Part shown: in pieces, positions 35,075 to 44,167 of the stretch
Position numbering within the stretch: position 1 is the first letter of the stretch
How the letters are laid out: each line of letters begins with the position of its first letter
From: Caulobacteraceae bacterium
Lineage (GTDB): Bacteria > Pseudomonadota > Alphaproteobacteria > Caulobacterales > Caulobacteraceae
Length of the DNA: 64,000 nucleotides
Assembly: GCA_027489335.1 (NCBI GenBank)
Contig: JAIXZX010000005.1
Span: forward strand, 213,125-277,124
Direction: 5' to 3'
Made by a program: the position numbers and the translations under genes
Notes under the pieces: generated by a model
Told to the model about the DNA's origin: nothing
Databases searched by the model: none
What the model saw: only the letters and a program-made list of their open reading frames with translations

Positions 35075-36955
35075 ATGGCCGACTACCAGTTCAGCACCAT
35101 CACCGATGCTCAGGCGCTGGCCTACAACGCCGCAGCCGACACCCTGGCCTTCGCGCCGGGGGTCAACGCCAGCAACATCACGGTCCTGTTCATTCCAGCG
35201 GCGGGCGCCGACCCGGCCCGGGTCAGCATCACCGTGGCGGGCGTCACCAGGGTCTTTGGAAACGCCATCCTGGGCGAGGTCGCCACCACCACCACGGGCT
35301 CGCAGCTCTACATCGGCTCCGCGGGCAATGACGGCCCGATCGCCGCCTCCACCGCCGCCGACGGCATGTACGGCAACGCCGGCAACGACACCCTCAACGC
35401 GGGGCAGGGCTCCAATTTCGTGCAGGGTAACGCCGGTAACGACCAGATCACGGGCGGGTCCTCGGCCGACACCATCTATGGCGGCCAGGGCAACGACACC
35501 ATCGAGGACGAAGGCGGCGCCTCCGTCATCCAGGGCAATCTGGGCAACGACTCGATCCAGAGCTTTGGGGCGTCCAATCAGGCCGAGACCCTCCTGGGCG
35601 GTCAGGGGAATGACACCATCCGTGGGGGCGCAGGCGGCGACTTCATCAATGGCAACCTCGGCGATGACAATCTCCAGGGCCAAGGCGGCAACGACACCGT
35701 GTTCGGTGAAGGCGGCAACGACGGCGTGAGCGGCGGCGACGGCAATGACAGCCTGGACGGGGGCGAGGGCAACGACAGCTTCTTTGGCGGCGACGGCAAT
35801 GACACCGCCTGGGGTGGCCTTGGCGCGGATGTGATCAACGGCGACGGCGGCGCCGACTCGCTGCAGGGCAATGCCGGGACCGACACCCTCAACGGCGGCG
35901 ATGGCAATGACAGCCTCTATGGCGGTCAGGACGGCGACCAGATCAATGTCGGCGCTGGCAACGACTGGGCCAACGGGAACCTCGGCAATGACTCCATGTC
36001 CGATGGCCTGGGTGATGACACCCTCCTCGGCGGTCAAGGCGATGACACCATCAGCGCGTTCGGGGGCGGCGGGAGCAACTTCCTGAACGGCAACCTTGGC
36101 AATGACTCCGTGCAAGGCGGCGGCGGCGCCGACACCCTCTTCGGTGAGGAGGGCAACGACGTCCTCGATGGCAATTCCGGCAATAGCTTCATGGACGGCG
36201 GCGACGGCAACGACGTCCTCCGCGGCGGCTTTTTTGGCAGTGACACCCTGGTGGGCGGCAATGGCAATGACGACCTCAATGGCGCCGCTGACAATGACAG
36301 CCTGACGGGCGGCGCCGGCAACGACATCCTGACCACGGGCGCCGGCAACGACACGGTCTCGGGCGGCGACGGCAACGACTCCATCGACGCAGCTCTTGGT
36401 GGCGGTAACAACATCCTCGGCGACGCAGGCAACGACACCATCATCGCGGCGGGTGGAAATGACACCATCAATAGCGGCGACGGCGATGACCGCATCACCC
36501 TGGGAGACGGGGCAAACATCGGCCTCGGCGGCGCGGGCGCCGACTCGATCCTCGGCGGAGATGCCGCCGACACCATCACCGGCGGCGTTGGCGTCGACAC
36601 CATGACCGGCGGCGGGGGCGTTGACCGTTTCGTGTTCGCGGCGGGTGACACCTCCACCACCGCAGGCTCCATCGACCGCATCACAGACTTCACCGCCGGT
36701 GGCGTGGATGTGATCAGCTTCGGCATTACGGCGACCGCGACCAACTACGTGGAGCTGAACGTCGGCGCCTATGCTCAGGCGCTGACAGACGCCACCTCGC
36801 TGATCACCACGGGCTCGCGCGACATCGTCGCGGTCCAAGTGGGCGCCGATGTCTTCGTGTTCGCTGACATCGCCAGCAACAACACGGTGACCGGCACGGT
36901 TCAGCTGATGGCGCGGACCAACGGCGATATCTCGGAAGCCAACTTCGCCGCTTAG
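35075..36955 (+). CDS. RTX/hemolysin-type calcium-binding repeat protein (RTX2), paralogue of RTX1
   Basis: 626 aa; N-terminus (MADYQFSTITDAQALAYNAAADTLAFAPGVNASNITVLFIPAAGADPARVSITV) and last ~120 aa nearly the same as RTX1. Confidence 0.95.
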   Translation: MADYQFSTITDAQALAYNAAADTLAFAPGVNASNITVLFIPAAGADPARVSITVAGVTRVFGNAILGEVATTTTGSQLYIGSAGNDGPIAASTAADGMYGNAGNDTLNAGQGSNFVQGNAGNDQITGGSSADTIYGGQGNDTIEDEGGASVIQGNLGNDSIQSFGASNQAETLLGGQGNDTIRGGAGGDFINGNLGDDNLQGQGGNDTVFGEGGNDGVSGGDGNDSLDGGEGNDSFFGGDGNDTAWGGLGADVINGDGGADSLQGNAGTDTLNGGDGNDSLYGGQDGDQINVGAGNDWANGNLGNDSMSDGLGDDTLLGGQGDDTISAFGGGGSNFLNGNLGNDSVQGGGGADTLFGEEGNDVLDGNSGNSFMDGGDGNDVLRGGFFGSDTLVGGNGNDDLNGAADNDSLTGGAGNDILTTGAGNDTVSGGDGNDSIDAALGGGNNILGDAGNDTIIAAGGNDTINSGDGDDRITLGDGANIGLGGAGADSILGGDAADTITGGVGVDTMTGGGGVDRFVFAAGDTSTTAGSIDRITDFTAGGVDVISFGITATATNYVELNVGAYAQALTDATSLITTGSRDIVAVQVGADVFVFADIASNNTVTGTVQLMARTNGDISEANFAA

Positions 36956-36982
36956 GACGGCGTCCTTCTGAGACCAAAGATT

Positions 36983-37014
36983 GGGGGTCGTCCTTCGGGA
37001 CGGCCCCCTTTTTT
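36983..37014 (+). terminator. rho-independent terminator after RTX2, UUCG tetraloop
   Basis: GGGGGTCGTCC-TTCG-GGACGGCCCCC followed by TTTTTT. Confidence 0.93.
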
Positions 37015-37135
37015 CGGGCGTGAGGGTCAGACGCGCCCATAGAGCGCCGTCCTGCAAGTCGGCTGACACGCCGCTCACAAGCCAGCGCTACGAGACGGCG
37101 CCCAAAAATCTGAGGAAAGTCAGCGGGGCCACAAA

Positions 37136-37173
37136 GGCCGGGCCATAGCTGGCATGGATGCTATGGCCCGGCC
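37136..37173. repeat. perfect 14-bp inverted repeat with 10-nt loop in convergent intergenic region
   Basis: GGCCGGGCCATAGC-TGGCATGGAT-GCTATGGCCCGGCC. Confidence 0.9.
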
Positions 37174-37298
37174 GAAGCGACACAGCCCTGGAGAGCTAGG
37201 CTGACACTAAACTGTAGCTTACTCCGCGGCGCCGGGAAAGGCCCAGAGCCTTGCCGCGACAAGATCACGCAAATTTGTGCCGGCCATCGGCCGCCACC

Positions 37299-38315
37299 TC
37301 AGAAGCGGATCTGAAACACCTGTTCCAGGGCCCGTCGACCGCCCCGCTCCACCCAGTATTCGGCCCTGTAGGTTCCGGGCGCCCAGCCCTCCGCCGGCGT
37401 GCGGCGGCCGGCATAGAGCAGGTACTGAGCCTTGGCCCGGTCCAGAGGATCGATGCGGGTCTCGGCCACCAGATCGCCATTGGGCGCTGTGACCTTCAGG
37501 TGCTGCACATCGCCCGCCTCCAGGCCGATGGCCCGCACATAGGCCACCAGGGCCGGGGCGGCCCCGGAGGCCTGCGGGATGACCGCCTCTTCCACCGACT
37601 CCATGGAGACGGCGCCCGAGGCGAAGCCGAAATTCAGCACCGCGCCGCGGCGATAGACCATCCGGTCGCCGGCGTCCCGCGACCAGAGCGCGCCCCGGGC
37701 CTCGCAGACATCGCTCGCCGCCTCCGGGGCGAACGGGTCGATCACCGCCCCGTCCCGTCGCACGGTGAAATGCAGGTGCGGATATTCCGTCTGGCCCGAC
37801 AGGCCGATCTGGCCCAGGGGCTGGCCGGCCGCAACCTCATCGCCCTCGCCCACCACCAGGCTGCCCTGCGCCAGATGGCAGTACTGGGTCTCCCAGCCGT
37901 CACCGTGGTCGATCACGACCCCGTTGCCGCATTCGGTTCCGTCCACCGCCGCCAGGCCAGTGGTCCTGACCGAGACGTCGGGCACACCGTCTCGCAGCCG
38001 GCTGACCCGGCCGGCCGCCGCGGCCAGGACGTCGACACCCGCGCGTTGGGCGGCGAGGTTCGGGATGCGGAAGTCCACCCCGTTGTGCCCCTGATAGCTC
38101 CGCGTGGCGCAGAAGTAGTCCTGGGCCTCAGGTCCAGGGTCGCGGTCCACATAGTTCTGGATCTCGCAGGTCTGGCCGAGCACGCAATCCACCGGCAGGA
38201 CCAGCTCGGGCCCGATCCTGGGCGTCTCGTCCACCGGGGCGCTGTCGCGGGGCGAACAGGCGCCGGCCAGCAGGATGGTCGACAGGATGAGGGAGGCGGA
38301 GGAGAGCCGGGGCAT
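37299..38315 (-). CDS. M23 family metallopeptidase, lipoprotein
   Basis: Signal LILSTILLAGACSPRD; GHNGVDFRIPN…VVIDHGDGWETQYCHLAQGSLVVGEGDEVAAGQPLGQIGLSGQTEYPHLHFTVRRDG. Confidence 0.92.
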   Translation of the reverse strand: MPRLSSASLILSTILLAGACSPRDSAPVDETPRIGPELVLPVDCVLGQTCEIQNYVDRDPGPEAQDYFCATRSYQGHNGVDFRIPNLAAQRAGVDVLAAAAGRVSRLRDGVPDVSVRTTGLAAVDGTECGNGVVIDHGDGWETQYCHLAQGSLVVGEGDEVAAGQPLGQIGLSGQTEYPHLHFTVRRDGAVIDPFAPEAASDVCEARGALWSRDAGDRMVYRRGAVLNFGFASGAVSMESVEEAVIPQASGAAPALVAYVRAIGLEAGDVQHLKVTAPNGDLVAETRIDPLDRAKAQYLLYAGRRTPAEGWAPGTYRAEYWVERGGRRALEQVFQIRF

Positions 38316-38375
38316 GGCCCCCTGTCTCGTCTGGACCGCTGACAGAAATATGGCGCGCGGCCCTCCAATGGCCCC

Positions 38376-39116
38376 TTACGGGTAGGAGATTCCGGTGAGG
38401 GCCTTCAATCGCGCCATGTCCTGGGCATAGAGCCGGCGGAGCAAGGCCTCATCGGCCTGAGTCAGCGACGAGGGGTAGGCGATATCGCGGCCCACATGCA
38501 CCCGGCGCGGGGCGACCGGCTGTGGGGCCGGAATCCCGAGGAAGGCGCTGACCCGGGCCAGGACGGGGTCAGGCGCCGCCTCCAGGTCCTCGGCCCGCAG
38601 CACCAGCAGCTGGTCGGCGGGATACAGGCTCAGCAGATGTTCGATCTGGGCGCCATAGAACCCCCGCTCCACATAGCTGAACTCCCGGTGGAAGCCCCAG
38701 GGCTCGGCGTCGAACAGGCGCTGACGGCCCGCCCGGACGCACCAGTCGAAGGGATGGGTCTCCGCCCCGCGGGCGAACTCCATCTTCCAGTGGGAGAAGG
38801 CCCGCGCCACCGGATCGCGCAGCAGGACGATCAGCCGGATGGCCGGGTTATAGGCCCTGATCCGCGCCAGGCTGTCCTTCCAGTAAAGGTATATCGGTGT
38901 GGCCTCGCCCCACATCCGTCCCTCAGCAGCCAGGTCGAAATGCGCGTGATAGGGGCCGTAGTCGGGGGCGCTCCAGTCCTGGCCCTCATCGTCAAAGAAG
39001 TGGACCTCCTTGACGTCCGACAGCCCGACCTGCGGGTGGTCGCCCAGATAGTCGAACAGGGCCGTCGTCCCGGCCTTCTGGGCTCCGGCGATGATGAAGT
39101 CGATCCGTGGCTTCAA
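38376..39116 (-). CDS. sulfotransferase domain protein
   Basis: IDFIIAGAQKAGTTALFDYLGDHPQVGLSDVKEVHFFD; RLIVLLRDPVARAFSHWKMEF. Confidence 0.9.
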   Translation of the reverse strand: MKPRIDFIIAGAQKAGTTALFDYLGDHPQVGLSDVKEVHFFDDEGQDWSAPDYGPYHAHFDLAAEGRMWGEATPIYLYWKDSLARIRAYNPAIRLIVLLRDPVARAFSHWKMEFARGAETHPFDWCVRAGRQRLFDAEPWGFHREFSYVERGFYGAQIEHLLSLYPADQLLVLRAEDLEAAPDPVLARVSAFLGIPAPQPVAPRRVHVGRDIAYPSSLTQADEALLRRLYAQDMARLKALTGISYP

Positions 39117-39261
39117 GGCCCGCCCCCCTGTTCCTTCGGCCCTCCCGCACCCCCTTTGCGGGATACGGCTTCATCGCGGCGCCGACACGCGATATGAGGG
39201 ACCGACATGGCGGGCCAGAGCCAAAATCGGCCCGCGGCAAACGGCATACAAGGTCGGGGTC

Positions 39262-40029
39262 TTGATCACCATCATCGACGAAGAGCGCGGCGAAGTCGTC
39301 GTCCGCGACGGCGACACTGAAACGCGCCACAGCCTCTCCACCGCCGAAGGCTTCGCCGCGGCGTCCAAGGCCTGGGTCCGGGCGACCTGGGACTCCAAGT
39401 ACGTCTATTCCTTCGCCTGGATGGGCCGGCCGATCATTCAGCTGCCGGAGGACATGGTCCGCCTGCAGGAAGTGATCTGGGATCTGAAGCCCGACGTCCT
39501 GGTGGAGACCGGCGTGGCCCATGGCGGGTCCCTGGTCTTCTACGCCTCCCTGTTCGAAGCCATGAACAAGGGCCGGGTGATCGGGATCGACATCGAGATC
39601 CGGCCGCACAACCGCACGGCCATCGAAGCCCATCCGATGAAGAAGCGGATCGAGCTGATCGAGGGCTCCTCGACGGCGCCCGAGGTGGTCGAACAGGTGA
39701 AGGCGCAGATCAAGCCCGGCGAGACCGTGCTGGTGGTGCTCGATTCCAACCACACCAAGGGCCATGTGCTCGACGAACTGCGCGCCTATGCCGACATGGT
39801 GCCGGTGGGCTCCTACATCGTCGCCACCGACGGGATCATGGAGCAGGTGGTGGGCGGTCCCCGCACGGCGGAGGACTGGACCTGGAACAATCCGCGCCGC
39901 GCGGTGCATGAGTTCGTCGCCGAGGATAAGCGCTTCATCATCGAAGAGCCGACCTTCCCCTTCAATGAAGGGGTTGTGAAGGAGCGGGTGACCTACTGGC
40001 CCGACGCCTTCGTCAAGCGGATCGCCTGA
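39262..40029 (+). CDS. CmcI/cephalosporin-hydroxylase family protein (sugar O-methyltransferase-like)
   Basis: WDLKPDVLVETGVAHGGSLVFYASLFEAM…VIGIDIEIRPHNR…VLVVLDSNHTKGHVLDELRAYADMV; start uncertain (TTG at 39262 or an alternative). Confidence 0.8.
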   Translation: MITIIDEERGEVVVRDGDTETRHSLSTAEGFAAASKAWVRATWDSKYVYSFAWMGRPIIQLPEDMVRLQEVIWDLKPDVLVETGVAHGGSLVFYASLFEAMNKGRVIGIDIEIRPHNRTAIEAHPMKKRIELIEGSSTAPEVVEQVKAQIKPGETVLVVLDSNHTKGHVLDELRAYADMVPVGSYIVATDGIMEQVVGGPRTAEDWTWNNPRRAVHEFVAEDKRFIIEEPTFPFNEGVVKERVTYWPDAFVKRIA

Positions 40030-40055
40030 GGCGCGGCCAGGGGGGAGGTACTGCG

Positions 40056-40829
40056 ATGAAAGTCGTCATCCTGGCCGGCGGCCTGGGCACCCGGATTTCC
40101 GAGGAAAGCCACCTGCGGCCCAAGCCGATGATCGAGGTCGGCGGTCGGCCGATCCTCTGGCACATCATGAAGATGTTCTCGCACCACGGCTTCAACGAGT
40201 TCGTCGTGTGCCTGGGCTACAAGGGCTATGTGGTGAAGGAGTATTTCGCCAACTACGTCCTGCACAACGCCGACTTCACCGTCGACCTGGCCAACCGGGC
40301 CATCGACTATCACGCCACCAAGCATGAGCCGTGGAAGGTGACCCTGGTGGACACCGGCGCCGACACCATGACCGGCGGGCGGCTGAAGCGGGTGCGGGAA
40401 TTCCTGACCCCGGGCGAGCCGTTCTTCTTCACCTATGGGGACGGGGTGGCCGATGTGGACCTCACCGCCCTGGCCAAATTCCATGCCGACCACGGCAAGC
40501 GCGCGACGGTGACCGCCGTGGCCCCGCCCGGCCGCTATGGGGCGCTGGAGATGACCGGCGACCGAGTGGATCGCTTCGTGGAAAAGCCGCCCGGCGACAA
40601 TGGCCTGATCAATGGCGGCTTCTTCGTCCTCGATCCCTCGGTGATCGACCGGGTTGAGGATGACGCCACGGTCTGGGAGCTGGGCCCTCTGGAAGGCCTG
40701 GCGGCCGATGGCGAGCTGATCGCCTATCGCCACGACGGCTTCTGGGCGGCCATGGACACCCTGCGCGACAAAAACCAGCTGGAGAGCCTGTGGGCGTCCG
40801 GCAAGGCGCCCTGGCGCCAGTGGGCATGA
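40056..40829 (+). CDS. rfbF: glucose-1-phosphate cytidylyltransferase
   Basis: MKVVILAGGLGTRISEESHLRPKPMIEVGGRPILWHIMKMFSHHGFNEFVVCLGYKGYVVKEYF. Confidence 0.97.
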   Translation: MKVVILAGGLGTRISEESHLRPKPMIEVGGRPILWHIMKMFSHHGFNEFVVCLGYKGYVVKEYFANYVLHNADFTVDLANRAIDYHATKHEPWKVTLVDTGADTMTGGRLKRVREFLTPGEPFFFTYGDGVADVDLTALAKFHADHGKRATVTAVAPPGRYGALEMTGDRVDRFVEKPPGDNGLINGGFFVLDPSVIDRVEDDATVWELGPLEGLAADGELIAYRHDGFWAAMDTLRDKNQLESLWASGKAPWRQWA

Positions 40830-41884
40830 GCCGGCCAGACCCCGGCTTCTGGGCCGGCAAGCGCGTCCTGCTGACCGGCCACACCGGCTTCAAGGGCGCC
40901 TGGACGGGCCTTTGGCTCGCCCGCATGGGCGCCAAGGTCACCGGTCTGGCGCTCGCGCCTGACCAGACCCCGGCGCTCGCCGATCTGGTCGGCTATGACC
41001 ATCTGGCCGCCTCGCACCTCGTCGATCTGCGCGACCGCCGCGCGGTGATGGACGTGGTCGGGGGCCAGCCCTTCGACCTGGTGCTGCACATGGCCGCCCA
41101 GCCCATCGTGCGCGCCGCCATCGAAGATCCGGTGGGCGCGTTTTCCACCAACATCATGGGCACGGCCCACCTGCTGGAATCCCTGCGCGACGAGGACGCT
41201 TTACGCTGCGTCCTCGTCATCACCTCGGACAAGGTCTACGCCAACAATGACGGCGGTCGCGCCTTCCAGGAAGGCGACGCCCTGGGGGGCAAGGACCCCT
41301 ATTCGGCGTCGAAGGCCTGCGCCGAGATCGTCACCTCCAGCTTCGCCCGCTCCTATTTCGACAAGGCTGGCGTGCCGGTGGCGACGGCCCGCGGCGGCAA
41401 TGTGATCGGCGGCGGGGACTTCTCCCGTGACCGCCTGGTGGCCGACATCGTCCGCGCCGCCCGGGCCGGCGAGACCACCGTCCTGCGCCACCCCGAGGCC
41501 ACGCGCCCCTGGCAGCATGTGCTCGACTGCGTGGCCGGCTATCTCGTCTTCGCCCAGGCCCTGGTGCAAAAGCCTGAGACCCCGCGCGCCCTGAACTTCG
41601 GCCCCCGCCCGGGCGCGGCCGAGATCACCGTGGGCGAGCTGGCCACCCAGGCCATCGCCGCCCTGGACGCCCAGCCCTGGCGCCACGAACCCGACCCGGC
41701 CTCCATCGAAGCCAGGAGCCTGGCGGTGGATGCGAGCCTCGCCCGCAAGACCCTCGACTTCGAGAGCCAGCTGGACGGACCTGCGGCCGTGGCCTGGACC
41801 ATGGACTGGTACCGTCGCCAGGGGCAGGGCGAGGCCGCCCGTGACCTCTGCCTGGCGCAGATCGAGACCTACGAAAGCCTGTGA
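40826..41884 (+). CDS. rfbG: CDP-glucose 4,6-dehydratase
   Basis: FWAGKRVLLTGHTGFKGAWTGLWLARMGAKVTGLAL; ITSDKVYANNDGGRAFQEGDALGGKDPYSASKACAEI; ATGA overlap with rfbF. Confidence 0.97.
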   Translation: MSRPDPGFWAGKRVLLTGHTGFKGAWTGLWLARMGAKVTGLALAPDQTPALADLVGYDHLAASHLVDLRDRRAVMDVVGGQPFDLVLHMAAQPIVRAAIEDPVGAFSTNIMGTAHLLESLRDEDALRCVLVITSDKVYANNDGGRAFQEGDALGGKDPYSASKACAEIVTSSFARSYFDKAGVPVATARGGNVIGGGDFSRDRLVADIVRAARAGETTVLRHPEATRPWQHVLDCVAGYLVFAQALVQKPETPRALNFGPRPGAAEITVGELATQAIAALDAQPWRHEPDPASIEARSLAVDASLARKTLDFESQLDGPAAVAWTMDWYRRQGQGEAARDLCLAQIETYESL

Positions 41885-43122
41885 TGACGACCCCTGTCTG
41901 CCGCTTCTGCCGCACGCCGCTCACCCACACCCTTGTGGACCTGGGTCGCCAGCCCCTGGCCAACAGCAATCTCACCGCCGAGCAGCTCGCGGCCGGGACT
42001 GAAAAGACCTACCCCCTGCACGCCCGGGTCTGCGCCGCGTGCTTCCTGGTGCAGGTGGACGATCCGGTCGCCGCCGACGAGATCTTCGACGCCGGCTACG
42101 CCTATTTCTCCTCCTACTCGGCCAGTTGGGTGGAACATGCCCGCCGCTACGCCGAAGCGATGATCGACCGCTTCGGCCTGGGGCCTGACTCCCTGGTGGT
42201 CGAGATCGCGTCCAACGACGGCTACCTGCTCCAGCACTTCAAGGCCGCCGGCGTGCCGGTGCTGGGGATCGAGCCCACGGCCAACACCGCCCAGGCGGCC
42301 ATCGAGAAGGGCGTGCCCACCGAGGTCATGTTCTTCCACGGCGAGACCGGCAAGGCCCTGGCCGCCCGCGGGGTCCAGGCCGATCTGATGGCGGCCAATA
42401 ATGTGCTGGCCCATGTGCCCGACATCGGCGGTTTCGTGGCCGGCTTCCGCGAGGTGCTGAAGCCCGAAGGCGTGCTGACCTTCGAGTTCCCCCACTTCCT
42501 GAACATGCTGGAGATGGTGCAGTTCGACACCATCTATCACGAGCACTTCTCCTACCTCTCCCTGCTGGCGGTGGCCCAGGTGCTGCGGGCTAATGGCCTG
42601 CGCGCCTTTGATGTGGAGCTTCTGCCCACCCACGGCGGGTCGCTCCGCCTGTTCTGCGCCCATGAGGCCTCCAGCCATCAGGAGACCGAGGCGCTCAAGA
42701 CCCTGCGCGCCCGGGAGGCTGCGGCCGGCCTGCACAAGCTCGAGACCTATGAGGGCTACGCCGCCCGGGTCGACGAGGTCCGCGACAGCTTCCTGGCCTT
42801 CCTTCGCCAGGCCAAGGCCGACGGCAAGACGGTGGCCGCCTATGGGGCGGCGGCCAAGGGCAACACCTTCCTCAACTATGCCGGGGTGGGGCCCGATGAC
42901 ATCGTCTGCGCCTTCGACGCCAATCCGCACAAGCAAGGCCGCTTCCTGCCCGGCAGCCATGCGCCGATCTACGGGCCGGAGAAGGTGGCCGAGGTGAAGC
43001 CGGACTATGTGCTGATCCTGCCCTGGAACCTGAAGGACGAGATCATGGGCCAGCTGGCCTATATCCGTGACTGGGGCGGCCGTTTCGTCATCGCTTCACC
43101 AGCGACCAGGGTCCTCGACTGA
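41884..43122 (+). CDS. SAM-dependent sugar C-methyltransferase (TylCIII/NovU-like)
   Basis: CRFCRTPLTHTLVDLGRQPLANS zinc-binding N-terminus; VVEIASNDGYLLQHFKAAGVPVLGIEPTAN; C-terminal YGAAAKGNTFLNYAGVGPDDIVCAFDANPHKQGRFLPGSHAPI. Confidence 0.92.
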   Translation: MTTPVCRFCRTPLTHTLVDLGRQPLANSNLTAEQLAAGTEKTYPLHARVCAACFLVQVDDPVAADEIFDAGYAYFSSYSASWVEHARRYAEAMIDRFGLGPDSLVVEIASNDGYLLQHFKAAGVPVLGIEPTANTAQAAIEKGVPTEVMFFHGETGKALAARGVQADLMAANNVLAHVPDIGGFVAGFREVLKPEGVLTFEFPHFLNMLEMVQFDTIYHEHFSYLSLLAVAQVLRANGLRAFDVELLPTHGGSLRLFCAHEASSHQETEALKTLRAREAAAGLHKLETYEGYAARVDEVRDSFLAFLRQAKADGKTVAAYGAAAKGNTFLNYAGVGPDDIVCAFDANPHKQGRFLPGSHAPIYGPEKVAEVKPDYVLILPWNLKDEIMGQLAYIRDWGGRFVIASPATRVLD

Positions 43123-43673
43123 TGCGGTTTTCGCCCACGGAGATCGCGGGCGTGATGGTGGTCGATATCGACCCCGTCGTCGATGATCGGGGCGCCTTCG
43201 CCCGGCTACACTGTCCGGCGGAGTTCGCCGATGCTGGCGTCGAATTCGTGCCGGCCCAGACCAGCCTGTCGCGGAACACCGCCGCGCTGACCCTTCGCGG
43301 CATGCACTATCAGCCCATCCCCCATGGGGAGAGCAAGCTCGTGCGGGTCGTCCGGGGGCGGATCTTCGATGTCGCCCTGGACCTGCGCCCGGATAGCATC
43401 ACCTTCGGCCGCTGGACCGGGGCGGAGCTGGACGCCGCGCAGGGCCGGGCCCTCTTCATCCCCGAAGGCGTCGCGCACGGCTTCCTGACCCTGGAGCCCG
43501 ACACCGACGTGCTCTACCAGATCGCCCCGATGTTCGAGCCCGGCCATGGGGCCGGCGTGCGCTGGAACGATCCGGCCTTCGCCATCGCCTGGCCGGACGA
43601 GCCCAAGGTGATCTCGGAGCGAGACGCCAGCTATCCGGATTTCGCGCCGCACCCAGGGCCAGGAGGCCGCTGA
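43122..43673 (+). CDS. dTDP-4-dehydrorhamnose 3,5-epimerase-like cupin (probable NDP-ketosugar epimerase)
   Basis: LRGMHYQPIPHGESKLVRVVRGRIFDVALDLRPDSITFGRW…LFIPEGVAHGFLTLEPDTDVLYQI. Confidence 0.92.
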   Translation: MRFSPTEIAGVMVVDIDPVVDDRGAFARLHCPAEFADAGVEFVPAQTSLSRNTAALTLRGMHYQPIPHGESKLVRVVRGRIFDVALDLRPDSITFGRWTGAELDAAQGRALFIPEGVAHGFLTLEPDTDVLYQIAPMFEPGHGAGVRWNDPAFAIAWPDEPKVISERDASYPDFAPHPGPGGR

Positions 43674-44167
43674 TGCTGAAGATCGATCCCACCGCCATCG
43701 TCTCGCCTCTGGCCGACATCGAACGCTCCGTGCGCGGCACCCTGATCGAGATCGGCCCCCGGGTGCTCATCGACTCCTTCGTCAAGATCAAGGCTGTCGG
43801 CGGTTCTGGCGAGGTGACCATCGGCGCCGACTCCGCGGTCAATTCCGGCACAGTCATCTATACCGGCAACGGGGTTCGCATCGGCGAGGCCGTCCTGATC
43901 GCCGCCAACTGCACGCTGGCGCCGACCAATCACGAAATCGCCGACCGCCACGCGCGCATCCGCGACCAGGGCTTCATGGAGAGCCGAGGCGGTATCGTCA
44001 TCGAGGACGATGTCTGGCTGGGCGCCGGCGTCGTGGTCCTGGACGGCGCGGTCATCGGCAAGGGCTGCGTGGTGGCCGCCGGCGCCGTCGTGCGCGGCAA
44101 GCTCGAGCCTTACGGGATCTATGCGGGCGCGCCCGTCCGCCGCATCGGCGCGCGCGGCAAGACGTGA
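43673..44167 (+). CDS. left-handed beta-helix (hexapeptide) acyltransferase
   Basis: VLIAANCTLAPTNHEI…GGIVIEDDVWLGAGVVVLDGAVIGKGCVVAAGAVVRGKLEPYGIYAGAPVRRIG. Confidence 0.9.
   Translation: MLKIDPTAIVSPLADIERSVRGTLIEIGPRVLIDSFVKIKAVGGSGEVTIGADSAVNSGTVIYTGNGVRIGEAVLIAANCTLAPTNHEIADRHARIRDQGFMESRGGIVIEDDVWLGAGVVVLDGAVIGKGCVVAAGAVVRGKLEPYGIYAGAPVRRIGARGKT

Noticed and set aside
34913-37078. Full-length 721-aa antisense ORF across RTX2
   Set aside because: Same repeat-shadow artefact as in RTX1; similarity between the two antisense ORFs follows from sense-strand homology
37110-37250. GAGGAAAGTC string suggesting RNase P RNA (rnpB)
   Set aside because: The following bases do not match the conserved CGGGCTCC continuation, and the interval is too short
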